A stretch of 64,000 nt of DNA from Orientallactaga sibirica (GCA_036365145.1 JAEOAD010000794.1:620001-684000); one strand, 5' to 3'. Numbered from the stretch's first letter, positions 1 through 11,725 are shown. Numbers and translations are program-made. The notes: generated by a model from the letters alone, not told the origin.

Positions 1-281
1 CACCAGGCCAGGTTGGGTCTCTATAATGCGTTTCCAAGAGTCACCTTGAGAATAGTACATGCTAACCATTGTACCCCCGAGCATGGTTAGAACAATGAAA
101 ATGATGAACCCATCAAAATAGAAATGTGTCTGAGCTACGCTGGTTAACTGACCCTGATTATGATCACAGTACATAGGAGGAAGCCCCAAAACAGCAGGAA
201 AAGCTGTGAAAACACCACACTAATCATCTCTATCATTAATTGTCCCATGTCTTTCTTTCTTTCTGAGTTCATTGTGGAGAA

Positions 282-625
282 TGTGGTGGTTTGATTCAGG
301 TGTTCCTCTATAAACTCATGTGTTCTGAATGCTAGATCTCAAGCTGGTGGCAGTTTTGAAATTGGAGTCTTCTAGAGGTGATGTATTGTTGGGGGCTCAC
401 AGATGTTATAGCCAGTTCCCCTTGCCAGTGTTCAGCACACTCTCCTGCTGCTGTTGTCCACCTGATGTTGGCCAGGAGGTGATGTCCACCATGAAACATA
501 ATGCCATGTTTTTTTCTGCCAGCATGGAGCTTCCCCTTGAGCCTGTAACCCAAAATAAATCCTTTCCTTCAATAAGCTGCTTCTGGTCAAGTGTTTGTCT
601 CAGCAATAAAAAGGTAACTGCAACA
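282..625 (+). mobile_element. MaLR-type (ERVL) solo LTR
   Basis: It starts TGTGGTGGTTTGATTC and ends in CAACA, with an AATAAA polyadenylation signal near its 3' end (around 554). This is the layout of rodent MT/ORR1 MaLR LTRs. Its 344-bp length matches the LTR at 7769-8115. The flanks gagaa and tagaa may be a decayed 5-bp target duplication. The family name is inferred from the start motif and layout. Confidence 0.7.
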
Positions 626-735
626 TAGAACATACCCACATGTGTTATACTGTACCCCCAGTGTTAATCAGGCTCTTACAGAACCAGGCATCTTTGGGTG
701 AATAAAGGAACAAGTGTCCCAAACTCAATTTTACC

Positions 736-1220
736 AAGTGTATGAATTACTTTTCCTATTGCTGTGACAAAATATGTGATAGGAAGTAGCTTAAGGGAGG
801 AATAATTTATTTCAGTTTATAGTTTGAGGAGCTACAGTACATTATGGTGGGGATGACATGGCAGCAGCAGGAGCCTGAGGTGGCTGGTTACATTGTGTGT
901 GCAGTCAGGAAGCAGAGTCACACTGTGTCTGTGGTCAGGAAGCAGTGTCATACTGTGTGTGCAGTCAGGAAGCAGAGTCACACTGTGTCTGCAGTCAGAA
1001 AGCAGAGTGGTGAATGCTGATGCTCAGCTCACTTTCTCCTTTTTATTCAGTCTGGGACCCAGTCCATGGGATGGTGCCTCTCTTACAGTTAGAATAGATC
1101 TTCCAATCTTAATTCACCTAATCTAGAAACTCCCTCATAGCCCTGTCCAGAGATTTGTATCCTCAGTGATTCTAGATGTACAAGTTGACCATAGAGATCA
1201 ACTGTCATACCAAGTGTTCC
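736..1220 (-). mobile_element. Rodent interspersed repeat (MaLR- or URR1-like), minus strand
   Basis: It contains 'cctattgctgtgacaaaa' and a T-rich 'aatttatttcag' block. Further on it has 'cacctaatctagaaactccc' and 'gattctagatgtacaagttg', which are hallmarks of an abundant rodent repeat. I cannot decide between MaLR and URR1 (hAT-Charlie). It carries a local 4 x 30-bp expansion at 889-1008. Confidence 0.5.
889..1008 (+). repeat. Tandem array, four copies of a 30-bp unit
   Basis: Units at 889-918, 919-948, 949-978 and 979-1008 share 'gcagtcaggaagcagagt' and alternate 'cactgtgtct' with 'tactgtgtgt'. The core lies within the interspersed repeat at 736-1220, so the array grew inside the transposon copy. 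Confidence 0.85.
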
Positions 1221-1466
1221 CTCATTCCATAAATATTTAACTGAACATCTACCATATCAGTTTGGACACTGATGTTGATATATATTCCAAAGGATTCAGT
1301 ACTTGTTCATCTCTTACCCCACCACAGTGCGAGGTTGTTGGAAAGTGCTATTCACCACTTTCAAGTCAATGTAGAATGTCTAGGCAAAGCTGGGAGTAGG
1401 TATGAGTGGGCACAAGATGCCCATGGTTATCCCCAGGGTCCCTTTGAACTGTACTGATGCACTTGA

Positions 1467-1751
<285 letters not shown>

Positions 1752-3451
1752 TAGTATGTGGGCTCCATGCATTCTGGAAATTAAATGATATGGGGCTAGG
1801 GAAGTTGGCTGACAATTCCTGAGTTGCCACTGAGTACACTTCCAGCTCTAGCAGTAAGTTTTATATCCAGTGGAGCCAGGCCTTTCTCTATCAGTAAGAG
1901 GTGACAGAACTCAGTGAGATCAGATTGTGCCTCTAGATGGCTACAGTTCAGCCTTCCTGAAATTTTGACTGAACACACATACATATCTCTCCAGGTGTCC
2001 TGAGGCCTTTGGGTGGGGGCCCTTTGAAGATGGGTCTGCCTGAAATCATAGCCCTGAGAGGGCAACTGAGGCTGGACACAGGGTCCTAGGCTGGTGCTCG
2101 TGAGCTCAGAGCCATGGCTTCCAGAATGAGAAGGGAGAATTCACATACCATCTGCTGTTGCCTGTGATCTCAACTCTGTAAAAGCAAGAAGCTGTCTTAG
2201 ATCTTGACCCTGTATCGGTTCCTGTTAGATCTTGGCCTCCATCACTCAGGAAGAAGAGGCTAGAGCAGCAGTACAAAGGGGCACAGAGTTGATTCTTATA
2301 GCGGTGGCTTCTGAAAGCCAATGGCTGCTTAGTGACTTAAAGATGGGTTAAGAGATTCTTTTTGACTCTATCCAGTTTTCAACCTCTATGCTGATTTTAG
2401 AACCCATACTCTATGTGAGATGGGATGGATGCTATCGTATTTTGCATGTACTTGGATGTGCTCTTTGTCTTTAATCTAGTAAGCCCTCCATACCTTCCCA
2501 TCTTTTATCTGCTGGAAATTCTGGGCAGTTCGCTCTGAAGGTTTTCAGCCTGGGGTTTGCTGGCTAAAATCTTGCAGCACTCCATAATGCGTCTCTGTGC
2601 ACTGTATTTCCTGCCAATTGGCATCTGGGTCTAGAGTCTTGGTCAGGCTCAGCTTTGATCCTTCTGATAAGATTGTAGGTGACTCTAAGTGGTGGGCATG
2701 TTTGCCTATCCAAAGGCTCATACAGCCTGGTGATCCCTCTCAAAGGTACTGGTCACAATAGACACTCAGTACCTAGATCCATGAATTCATTAGGGATGGT
2801 AAGATAGTAATGTCTGAACTCTTTCATTCCTTTGTCTATTTACTAGGTAGATTTTATAAAGAGACTTCCCTTCATGTGTCCCTCGGGACCAGATTCATAC
2901 AAGAAAGACGGAATAAAAGCTTCATTTATTCACTGTATTTAACAGTCTTCCAGATAGTAAATTGGGTCATTATTGTGCTACAAGGAGGACTAAAGTTTGC
3001 CTTAAAAGTAAACTTTTGATCAAAAAGGGAGTCAACGTAAAGAAAGACAGTAAGTAAAGATAATATATAGCATCTAGGGGCTTGGCAAAGATCAGCTAAG
3101 GAGGGGGTCCAAAACCTCTAACCTTGGAGAATGAAGACCTGTTCAAGTGTTAACAGGGACAGACTTAAACTTCTAGGCTCTCCCACTGCCCCCTCTTTTT
3201 TCCATGGGTGCCCCCAAAATGGAGCCAATGGTCTCACAGTGACCTTAGAACAGCAGTTTTCCATTTCATCTGGGTGTGTTGAAATTGTGACGGATATTCA
3301 TCAACGAACACCATCTTCACTGGCAGTTAACTGCTTTGAAAGTGATAACATGAGTGGATTTTAGGTTATTCTTTTAATGGTGAGCTGCCACCCCCTCTTG
3401 CATTTCGCTCTGCTTTCTGCCCTTACAGCTGAGCGACTGTGTTTATACCTT

Positions 3452-3790
3452 CTTGTTGATGGTGCCAAACACTTGGCCAGAAGCAGCTTATATGAGAAAG
3501 GGGTTGGTTTATTTCTACTTACAGCTTTGAGGGGAAATCTCGTCATGGTGGGGAAAGCATGGCAAGAACAGACAGCAAGGTATCACATCCTCGGGGAAGA
3601 AGAAGTCGATCAAATTGGGCTGGATCTGAGCTATATTACTCCAAAGCCCACCCCCAGCAACACAGCTTATCCATCAAGGCCCCCCCCAAGGCCCTACAAC
3701 ATTCCCAAATTGCAATCAACTGGGGACCACGTATTCAAAACGCATGGAGCCTATGGTGGATATTTCATTCCAACTACCGCACAGGGCAAT
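3452..3790 (-). mobile_element. MaLR-type LTR fragment, minus strand
   Basis: Reading the plus strand, it carries 'ccagaagcagcttat', 'ggtttatttctacttacag', 'gaggggaaatct', 'catggtggggaaagc', 'cccacccccagcaacacag' and 'caactggggaccacgtattcaaa'. These are reverse-complement landmarks of the rodent MT/ORR1 group. Ends are approximate. Confidence 0.6.
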
Positions 3791-4485
3791 TGTGAAGAAC
3801 TCTAGGTCCCCCATAAGGAACTATCACATGCCAGGGAGGAGGGACTAAGAGCCAAGAGAGTCTGTGGAGTGGTTCCCTACAGGGCGATAAAGGCTCCATG
3901 TTGGAGACCCAGGCCATCTCCCCATCAAACAACATCATGTGGAGTGGCCACCAGGATGGCTTCTGTAATGATGATGTTACAAACAAAACTAATAAGCACA
4001 AGAGACAGGAACCAGCATTCCTATATGTGACTCACTGTATCAAGTCCCTGAGCCATCTCTCCAGCCCTCATCTCATTGCACTCCTGTAGCACAGATAGGA
4101 TCTGACATTCAGAGCAGTTAACCTGTGCACTGTCACACAACTTGTCAGTCATGGAACTGGGGTTTCTTCTCAAGACTCTAGTGCTTGCTGACCTTTCCGT
4201 GTCTTAACTCTACCTTGCTATTTCTGATTTAGAAATATTTTCTCTTTCATGGTTTCATCCAATGTTCATAACTCTCTGAGTGCTGCTATCTATATTTCTG
4301 CTCAAAGGAAACTGATCCCTTGAAAAGCAAAGTGATAGAGGTTACATAATTGACAAATGGGTGCCCCAGAACTACAGCCAGAGTTTCCTAATGGCCTTGG
4401 GGTATTTTTCCTACTATGGAAGCATCATCGCCATCCTCCATGGGTATGGCAAGCATTGGCTACAATTTTCTCTATGGGGCGACTA

Positions 4486-4685
4486 CATTTTTAATTATTT
4501 ATTTTATTTGTTTGAGAGAGAGGCAGAGAAAGGCAGATAGAGAAAGTGAGAATGGGTGTGCCAGGGTCTTCAGCCACTGCAAATAAACTCTAAATGCATG
4601 GCTTATGTGGGTCCTGGGGAATTGAACCTGGGTCCTTTGGCTTCCCAGGCAATCAGCTTGCCCACTAAGCCATCCCTCTGGCCCA
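4486..4685 (-). mobile_element. DIP-like tRNA-derived SINE (B2 superfamily)
   Basis: This is the reverse complement of a SINE with a tRNA-like head ('gccactaagccatccctctggccc' region), a 'ggtgtgccagggtcttcagccactgc' body and an A/T-rich tail at its plus-strand left end. A (TG)n tract follows 28 bp beyond. Confidence 0.75.
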
Positions 4686-4710
4686 GGAGTGACTATTTAA
4701 ACAGAGGAAC

Positions 4711-4712
<2 letters not shown>

Positions 4713-4753
<41 letters not shown>
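4713..4753 (+). repeat. (TG)20 microsatellite
   Basis: Uninterrupted TG dinucleotides, a likely length-polymorphic locus and potential Z-DNA former. Confidence 0.98.
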
Positions 4754-4756
<3 letters not shown>

Positions 4757-4984
4757 ACAAGTTGTTCTTACCATAACTGATATGAACAGAAAAGCTGTCA
4801 CCATTTCTGGGAGAGATCATGGGTGTGGTGATGAAGTTCATGTTCGTCTCCCAGCATTTCAGGGTCTTTGGCTTGGGGGAATGCTTCAGAGGGGCCCATG
4901 AGGTAAGAGCAGGCAGCATTCCTGAACCCAGAGTATCTCATTGATGGTGTGCAGAGTCAACACATATTGGGTTGTTTATTGAAC

Positions 4985-5215
4985 TCAATGTGTCAAGCCC
5001 CAGGTGCATCACCATAAGGGCCATATAGTGAACAAAAACATAAGGTCGCTGTTCCCTTGGAATTGATATTCTAATGACAGAGAGAAGAAATGACAAGGAG
5101 AAGCTAGAGATGGATGGACTGCAGCAGTGAAATGCGATTTTAAATAGCATCATTAGGAAGGCCTCTGTGATACAGATGACATTTGAGGTGAGGCCACCTA
5201 GGGACACAACAATTT
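4985..5215 (-). mobile_element. Possible L2 LINE fragment, antisense
   Basis: The 'ggaaggcctctgtgatacagatgacatttgag' stretch (around 5155-5190) resembles the reverse complement of the conserved L2 3' region (ctcaaatgtcacctcctcagagaggcc). It runs straight into the minisatellite that follows. Family call from memory. Confidence 0.4.
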
Positions 5216-5227
5216 AGACAGAAGGAA

Positions 5228-5996
5228 AAGTAAGTGTGAGCCAGATGGCAGGAAGGGTGAGTGTGAGCCAGATAGGAGGAAGGATGATTGTGAGCCAGAC
5301 AGCAGGAAGAGTGAGTGTGAGCCAGATAGGGAGGAAGGGTGAATGTGAGCCAGACAGCAGGAAGGGTAAGTGTGAGCCAGGCAGCAGGAAGGGTGAGTGT
5401 GAGCCAGACAGCAGGAAGGGTGAGTGTGAGCCAGACAGCAGGAAGAGTGAGTGTGAACCAGGCAGCAGGAAGAGTGAGTGTGAGCCAGACAGCAGGATGG
5501 GTGAGTGTGAGCCAGATAGCAGGAAGAGTGAGTGTGAGTCAGGCAGCAGGAAGAGTGAGTGTGAGCCAGCCAGCAGGAAGGGTGAGTGTGAGCCAGCCAG
5601 CAGGAAGGGTGAGTGTGAGCCAGACAGCAGGAAGGGTGAGTGTGAGTCAGACAGCAGGAAGAGTGAGTATGAGCCAGACAGCAGGAAGGGTGAGTGTGAG
5701 CCAGACAGCAGGAAGGGTGAGTGTGAGCCAGGCAGCAGGAAGAGTGAGTGTGAGCCAGACAGCAGGAAGGGTGAGTGTAAGCCAGATAGCAGGAAGAGTG
5801 AGTGTGAGCCAGACAGCAGGATGGGTGAGTGTGAGCCAGATAGCAGGAAGAGTGAGTGTGAACCAAACAGCAGGAAGGGTGAGTGTGATCCAGGCAGCAG
5901 GAAGAGTGAGTGTGAGTCAGACAGCAGGAAGAGTGAGTGTGAGCCAGGCAGCAGGAAGGGTGAGTGTGAACCAAATGGCAGTGAGGGTGAGTGTGA
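5228..5996 (+). repeat. 27-bp minisatellite, about 28 units
   Basis: Twenty-four consecutive units of exactly 27 bp run from 5342 to 5989, preceded by about four less regular units from 5228. The core is 'gagccagacagcaggaaggg' followed by 'tgagtgt'. Variation is concentrated at a few positions (gacagc/ggcagc/gccagc/gatagc; aaggg/aagag/atggg). Variant pairs recur, such as 'gacagcaggatggg' then 'gatagcaggaagag' at about 5485-5530 and 5810-5850, which suggests duplication of multi-unit blocks. Because 27 is a multiple of three and the unit lacks stops, long open frames exist on both strands, but they are artefacts of the array. Confidence 0.97.
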
Positions 5997-6739
5997 AAGT
6001 CCTAACAAGAGTGTCCAGAGCATCTGAGGAACAGCTAGAAGCCAGTGTATTTTGTGACCCAGAATTCCTTTATGAATCAGCTATCCACAAAAGAATGACA
6101 AATCTATTATAACATAATGCAAATTTGATATTTAAAACACTTTGCTAAAGACTTAGAATTTTGAAGATCCTTAGTAGAATTTAGAAAAAAATAGCGTGGT
6201 CAAAATAGATAAAAGTAAACGACATCCGGCAATATCCAGAGTACTTTTGTCATTCTTAAAATGATGTAAATTTAATTTCTTAAGAAGTTATTTATAAGAG
6301 CAAAGCTGTGTCAGAAATATCCTTATATTGCATTTAAAAATCTTCCATGGTACATTGTTAATTCAATTGAACATATTCTAAATGTGTTCAGATTGGATAT
6401 ATGTTCTATACGTGGAAAGGAATCAGAAGGGGGTATGGCCAAATCACAATACTGATTAGATTTAAGGAAGAGTCTGTGGTAACTCTCTCTTCTTTGAATG
6501 CATATCATTTCAGACATGTCTATAATAAAGCAGCTCAAAAAATCTTTTAATGTGCCACAAGATGGCAAAGTAGATGCAGAAACTTTTGGAAGGGAGTTGA
6601 ATTTTAGAGAATTTCTCATTAGATAAACTGGTCTCAGACAAATTGGGTCTTGGTGAATTGTTCTAGAAGCACACAAGGCTGAGCACGTGTCCCTTAGACA
6701 GATGAGTGTGGGTCTGTGGTTATTGATACCAAACACTTC

Positions 6740-8115
6740 TGTTGCAGTCAGGTTTTGCATTACTGGCAGAAATCACCCGACCAAGAGCAGCTTTTGGGGG
6801 AAAAAAGGTTTATTTTGGCTTACAGACCTGAGGGGAAGCTCCATGATGGCAGGGAAAATGATAGCATGAGCAGAGGGTGGACATCAAACTCTGTATCTCC
6901 AAGTCTAACAACTCTAGCCAGTGACAAATCTCCACATCTGATAATTCTAACCAGCAACATGTCTCTGGAGTTCCAGTTCTACCCCTCTAGTCAGGCTACT
7001 CACAGTCCTGGAAAATTGCATCTGGGGCTGGTAGCTTTCATTAGCAGCCATCTCACGGTTCTGGCATCTCCACTGGGTCTCCAGTGCAATTCAAGGTTCA
7101 CCCTCACGGCTCCATGCAAGCATCCAACAAACCTGCTTCACACTGCCCATGGCCATTTCCAAAACACAAGGGCACATTGCAAATTCAATGACCCTCTCTT
7201 TAATACCAGGTAGGGTGCCAATTTGTTAATCCAGAAAGGAATTAAGCAGACTTTGAAGAACAGGACACTCCTTGAGCACTTAGGCCCCTTCAAAAGAGTC
7301 TAAATTCTTCCTGTTGCCCCAGAGCAGGTCAGCTCACTCAATCTCAGTGGTTGTAATGTCTCATATAATTGCAGCTGAAAAGGCAGAAGTTTCAACCCAA
7401 AGATTTCATTTCTGTGCCATATCCCTCTGCTCACACCAGTCCATTTCTACACAATGCAACCCTGCACAAATTCTCAAGATATGGGCATAACAGCAAGCCT
7501 CTCACACAAACTGCTTCTAGCCCAGTTGAGGCAAAGCTCTTTCTCACTCTCAAAAGCCAACCTCACAGTCCATAGTTCTTACTGCATTCAGGTCTTTCAA
7601 GTCTGACCAGAATAGTCCATCAAGCTGTACTTACAGCACTACAAGGCGTTTGATGGGCCAAGGTTTCAAATCCTTCCACATTCCTCTTGAAAAACAGCTC
7701 CAAAAGGCCAAAGCCACACAGTCAGGTGTCTAGCAGCAAATGACACCACTCCTCGGTACCAACTTTATTGTTGCAGCCAGGTTCGCATTGCTGGCAGAAA
7801 TCACTCGACCAAGAGCAGCTTTGGGAGAAAAACGGGCTTATTTAGGCTTATAGACTTCAGGGGAAGCTCCATGATGGCAGGGAAAACAATGGCATGAGCA
7901 GAGGGTGGCCATCACCCCTTGGCCAATATAAGGTGGACAATAGTAACAGGGGAGTGTGCCAAACACTGGCAAGGGGAAACTGGCTATAATACCCATAAGC
8001 CTGCCCCCAACAATACACCAATTGTAGGAGGCTTTAATTTCCAGTTGCCATCAGCTGGGAACCTAGTTTTCAGAATACCTAAGTTTATGAGGGACACCTG
8101 AATCAAACCACCACA
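6740..8115 (-). mobile_element. MaLR element with internal sequence, minus strand
   Basis: One insertion in minus orientation. It has a complete 5' LTR at 7769-8115, then internal sequence from 7768 down to about 6890. The internal part begins, read on the minus strand, just after the LTR with 'aataaagttggtaccgagg', as MaLR interiors do. A truncated 3' LTR follows at 6740 to about 6888. The two outer ends are flanked by acttc (6735-6739) and tcttc (8116-8120), a near-matching 5-bp target duplication. The U3 half of the 3' LTR and part of the interior are missing. No open gag or pol frame is present, as expected for this non-autonomous group. Confidence 0.7.
7769..8115 (-). repeat. 5' LTR of the MaLR element at 6740-8115
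   Basis: It is 347 bp, with TGTTGCAGCC at the left and ACCACCACA at the right on the plus strand. It is similar throughout to the reverse complement of the LTR at 282-625. Confidence 0.75.
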
Positions 8116-8799
8116 TCTTCTGAATACATGCTTCATCATCTCATAACCTGAGCATAATAAGTGAGGATTAGAAGTACAGTGTGTCAAGTCCAGTAAACAG
8201 TAAATGGGAGTTGTTTCCATGATTGGAGCTGTGCTGGCGGAGGGGGGGGGTGCCTTGTTGCACAGGCACAAAATAATGTTATTTCCCCCAATCTTTTTGC
8301 AGTTTTTTTCCCTGAGACTATTGTCAGCCCAGCACATTCATGCAATTTCCCAACTGCCAGTGGGCACAGGCAGTTAAGTTTCTTCAGCAAACATCTATTT
8401 TAACTGTTTTCTTTTCAATTGAACATATGCACCTCTTTTTTTTTTTTTAAATAGAATTAGATTTCATGAGTCATTGAAGGACAGAAGTTACTTCCTCTCC
8501 AGATTTGCTGCCATGGCCCAGCAATAACTCAGCTGCAAGGAATGCTGGGAGAAGCATCAATCCCCTATGCCAGAGAGGACAGAGATGGGGATAATTATCA
8601 TATGTAGAACTGATCCTGGTGGCATGTCCCCTTGAGCCTCAGAGAATCTCAGGGGCCTGGTGACTCAGCTCTGGCTTGGCAGTAATGTCGAAGGACATAC
8701 TTGGACCTTGGGGCTCGGATATCTTGGTCAGAGATGACTGGGTCCTAAGAAAGAACATTTCTGTCCCACACCACGCTACTTAATACATAAATAAAACCA

Positions 8800-9096
8800 A
8801 ACCAGTGTCAGTAAAGTGTTTGCAAGCATGAGGGTCTGAGTTCAGATCACCAGCATCCACATCAAAGCTGAACATGCTGACATCCACACTAGTAACCTCA
8901 GAGCTGATTGGTAAAGACAGGAAGATCCCTGGGCTGAATTGGTGAGCTTTAGGTTTAATGGGAGACCCTGTCTGAAAAACTAAGGTGGATAGGGATAGAG
9001 GAAGACATCTAGTGTCAACTTGGGCCTCCATACATACATGCAGACATCTACATGCATACCCACACATGTGCTCATGCAAAAAAAAAAAAAAAAACA
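8800..9096 (+). mobile_element. B3-type SINE
   Basis: It has 'gtaaagtgtttgcaagcatgagggtctgagttcagatcaccagc', 'gagaccctgtctgaaaaacta', 'aggtggatagggatagaggaagac' and 'gcctccatacatacatgc', and ends in an A tract. This is the order of a rodent B3 (B2 superfamily). Confidence 0.7.
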
Positions 9097-9585
9097 CAAG
9101 AAAAATTTTATGGTAAAGAAATAGCTCAAAGGTGTATTTGAGCCTCATAAGGAACCAGAATTTGTAACTTTAAAGTAGCCAACAATATATTTCTGTTTCC
9201 TCATTCTTTCTTTGTTTTTTTTACTACCTATGGTAAACATGGCTGCCCTAGCCCCTATCCACCAAATTTCATGAATTCCAGTTCATACTTGCAGGAAAGA
9301 GAATCTGATTGGTTTAGCTAGGGTTAGGTGTTTATTCATGGTCCAACCAACTGCTAATTAGCTCTTGTCAGATTGAAGGTGCCATCTTGAATTCAAGGAG
9401 ACTTAGTAGATTGAAGAGGGACGTCGTCTAGAGATACAAACATGGTATTTGGTGCCTCCAAGGAGAAGAAGCTGGTGAAAGCTTGGCAAGTATCAGGGCT
9501 TTAGTCAACTAAAGCCATTTGAGGATCTTGACTGTGGAGAAGGAATAAGAAACACAGCCTGAGTATGTAGAGACAGTTCGGTGTT

Positions 9586-9609
9586 CCCTCCTTCTCCCTC
9601 CCTCCCCCC
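9586..9609 (-). other. C-rich tract, minus-strand G-quadruplex motif
   Basis: C runs at 9586-9588, 9596-9598, 9600-9602 and 9604-9609 give four G runs on the minus strand with loops of 7, 1 and 1 nt. Confidence 0.8.
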
Positions 9610-10465
9610 TTGACTTCCTGATGGTGACACTGGCATATTCATTCAATAACACAAGGTCTGTGTAAGTCCAAGGAAGTGGAAAGGAGGTTGTAGCCCTTGC
9701 GAATTTTGGACTTTATTCAAACAAAAAGAGAAACATCAAGTGTTTGATTCTGACAGTGGCTTCCAGGCTGTAAAGCAGGAGAAAGGGAGCTGTGTTGACC
9801 ACACGTCATTTCAGTGGAGTTCTGAATCTGCATGGACCTGATGTGCATCATCTGGGGTCACTTGGAAGCACCCCGTCTGGAGAAGCCATCATTCCTCCCC
9901 CTCCTCTAGGAAGGCAGAGAGCATGAGTAACCCAGGACTCAGAGCAGGTATCCCACACAGCTAGGACATGAACCCTGGGCTCCTTGCCAAAGCCAGAGCT
10001 CTGAATCCTAGCACTTCTCAGCTTCTCTGAGAGAAGCAGATGGCTGTGTGTGATAAAAGAAGCAGCTTACAGACATGTTGAATTGACTGACCAGCCTTGA
10101 AAAGTATTAACGATCATTAAATAGACAAATTGTTAGTCACCATCAGGCATGGTACGAGAGCTGCCTAGGTGGCTGGTTTTCTCTCTGTGGCTTCTTATTA
10201 AAAGTGGCATGTGTCCCTCTCACAGTCACGCAGGCATCATGTCGTACTCTTCTTTCAGCTGTCTTGGAGGAAGATTGTCTTGTCGAAGTCCCTGGCCCTA
10301 GGTGGGGGTTCTGCAAATGCTACCCAGTCATCAGTTGAAATCAGACTAGCCCCATACTCATGTTCCAAATCTGGGATATTCCATCCAACCACTATCCCTG
10401 CCATGGTAATAGGCATTTCCTCTTTTGAGTTTACTGATTAAATGTAAGAGAGAACAGAGAAAAGG

Positions 10466-10740
10466 GAATTCACAATTCACGGGCGCCATTTGCAGCTTAG
10501 AAGCCAAAGGTAGGCAGCTATGTGGAAGATGCCCTTTAAGGTCAAGCAGATTGGATGGTTTGAAGAGAAAGATGATGAATTTGCCTTTCTGGGCGTCTTA
10601 ATTGGAGATGACAGTGGTACACCCACGTAGAAACGTCCTGGAGCCAGCTGGAGCTGACTGGATCTCAAGAGAGAAGGAGAGGACAGAAATACAAATCAAC
10701 GTGTATCGGCCCAAACAGACCAAGCCGAAGCTCTGAGCTG
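10466..10740 (+). other. Unassigned single-copy block
   Basis: The stretch is less AT-rich than its surroundings and is not part of any repeat I recognise. One frame reads MWKMPFKVKQIGWFEEKDDE before stops. I see no start context, splice sites or similarity that I can name, so I leave it unassigned. A conserved non-coding element or a decayed old repeat are the alternatives. Confidence 0.25.
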
Positions 10741-11238
10741 TGACAAGTTTTCTTTAGAAAACCAAGCGAGAGGGAGAGAGCCATGCTGGACTTTGCATCA
10801 ATGCTATATAAATACTTTTTGAGTTATATATGATAGAGTCTAACAAATAAGCTCTTATTAAAAAAAAACATCTAAAAAACCAGATAATAAGAAAGAATGA
10901 CCTTTTTAAGGTCTTGTGGTATAGTTTTATAGGAAAAATGGGAATAAAGTCAAGTTCCATGAAAGCTATGGAAGGGGTAACTATGTAAGAGTTGGAGGCC
11001 ATGGGGAAGAGCCACGTGCTCGGCTAAGACCCCCAGGCTCACCCCTACACCTTATTTGTGGCCATTTCTTCTATGGTGTACTATTTTGATTATGGTTTGA
11101 ATTAGTTATGTATTTGTTTTAACTAAGATTCTGAATTTTCTGAGGGCAGCACCTGTACCTTGCTCTTTAGTTCGGGTTCCTTTATGCCTGGTATCATGAC
11201 TTGTAAAAATAAATGCTGAGGGAAAGTTCTCAAACTCA

Positions 11239-11405
11239 GCCAGGCATGGTGGCACACACCTTTAATCCCAGCACTCGGGAGGCAGAGGTAGAAGGATTGC
11301 TGTGAGTTCAAGGCCACCCTGAGACTACAGAGTGAATTTCAGTTCATCCTGGGCTATCGTGAGACCCTACCTTAAAAAACCAAACCAAAAAACAAAACAA
11401 AACAA
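11239..11405 (+). mobile_element. B1 SINE with perfect 16-bp target duplication
   Basis: It starts gccaggcatggtggcacac, contains 'taatcccagcactcgggagg' and ends in an A-rich tail with AAAC units. The direct repeat aaagttctcaaactca flanks it at 11223-11238 and 11406-11421, which marks the insertion exactly. Confidence 0.95.
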
Positions 11406-11725
11406 AAAGTTCTCAAACTCACCTCTGTACTTGAGACTGGTTCTTCTAGACCACCTCTGGCAGGATCCTCCAAACTTTGTCATTCCTGACTACAGAGGAA
11501 GAGATGAGCTTTGTGGTATATGAACAAATGGCATTTATTTTAAAAATAAATCTTTTAAGAGTCTGATGCACCCAAGCCAAACTGGATGTGCCATAGAGAT
11601 GACAGAGCCCACACATGAGTTTAGTTTTCATAGGGACATTGACTTCCCATTTATGACTTTGGTATGAAGGTTTAGAATTTTCAAATAATCATTTTTAAGT
11701 TTCTAAGACATGAATTTATTTTTAT

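Noticed and set aside
5198..6112. Open frames of more than 250 codons on both strands across the minisatellite (Ser-Gln-Thr-Ala-Gly-Arg-Val repeats and His-Ser-Pro-Phe-Leu-Leu repeats)
   Set aside because: The 27-bp unit is a multiple of three and lacks stops in several frames, so long frames arise automatically. There is no start context, promoter or non-repetitive coding part.
10528..10619. Short peptide-like frame MWKMPFKVKQIGWFEEKDDE...
   Set aside because: It is about 30 codons before a stop, with no splice sites or recognised family; kept only as an unassigned block.
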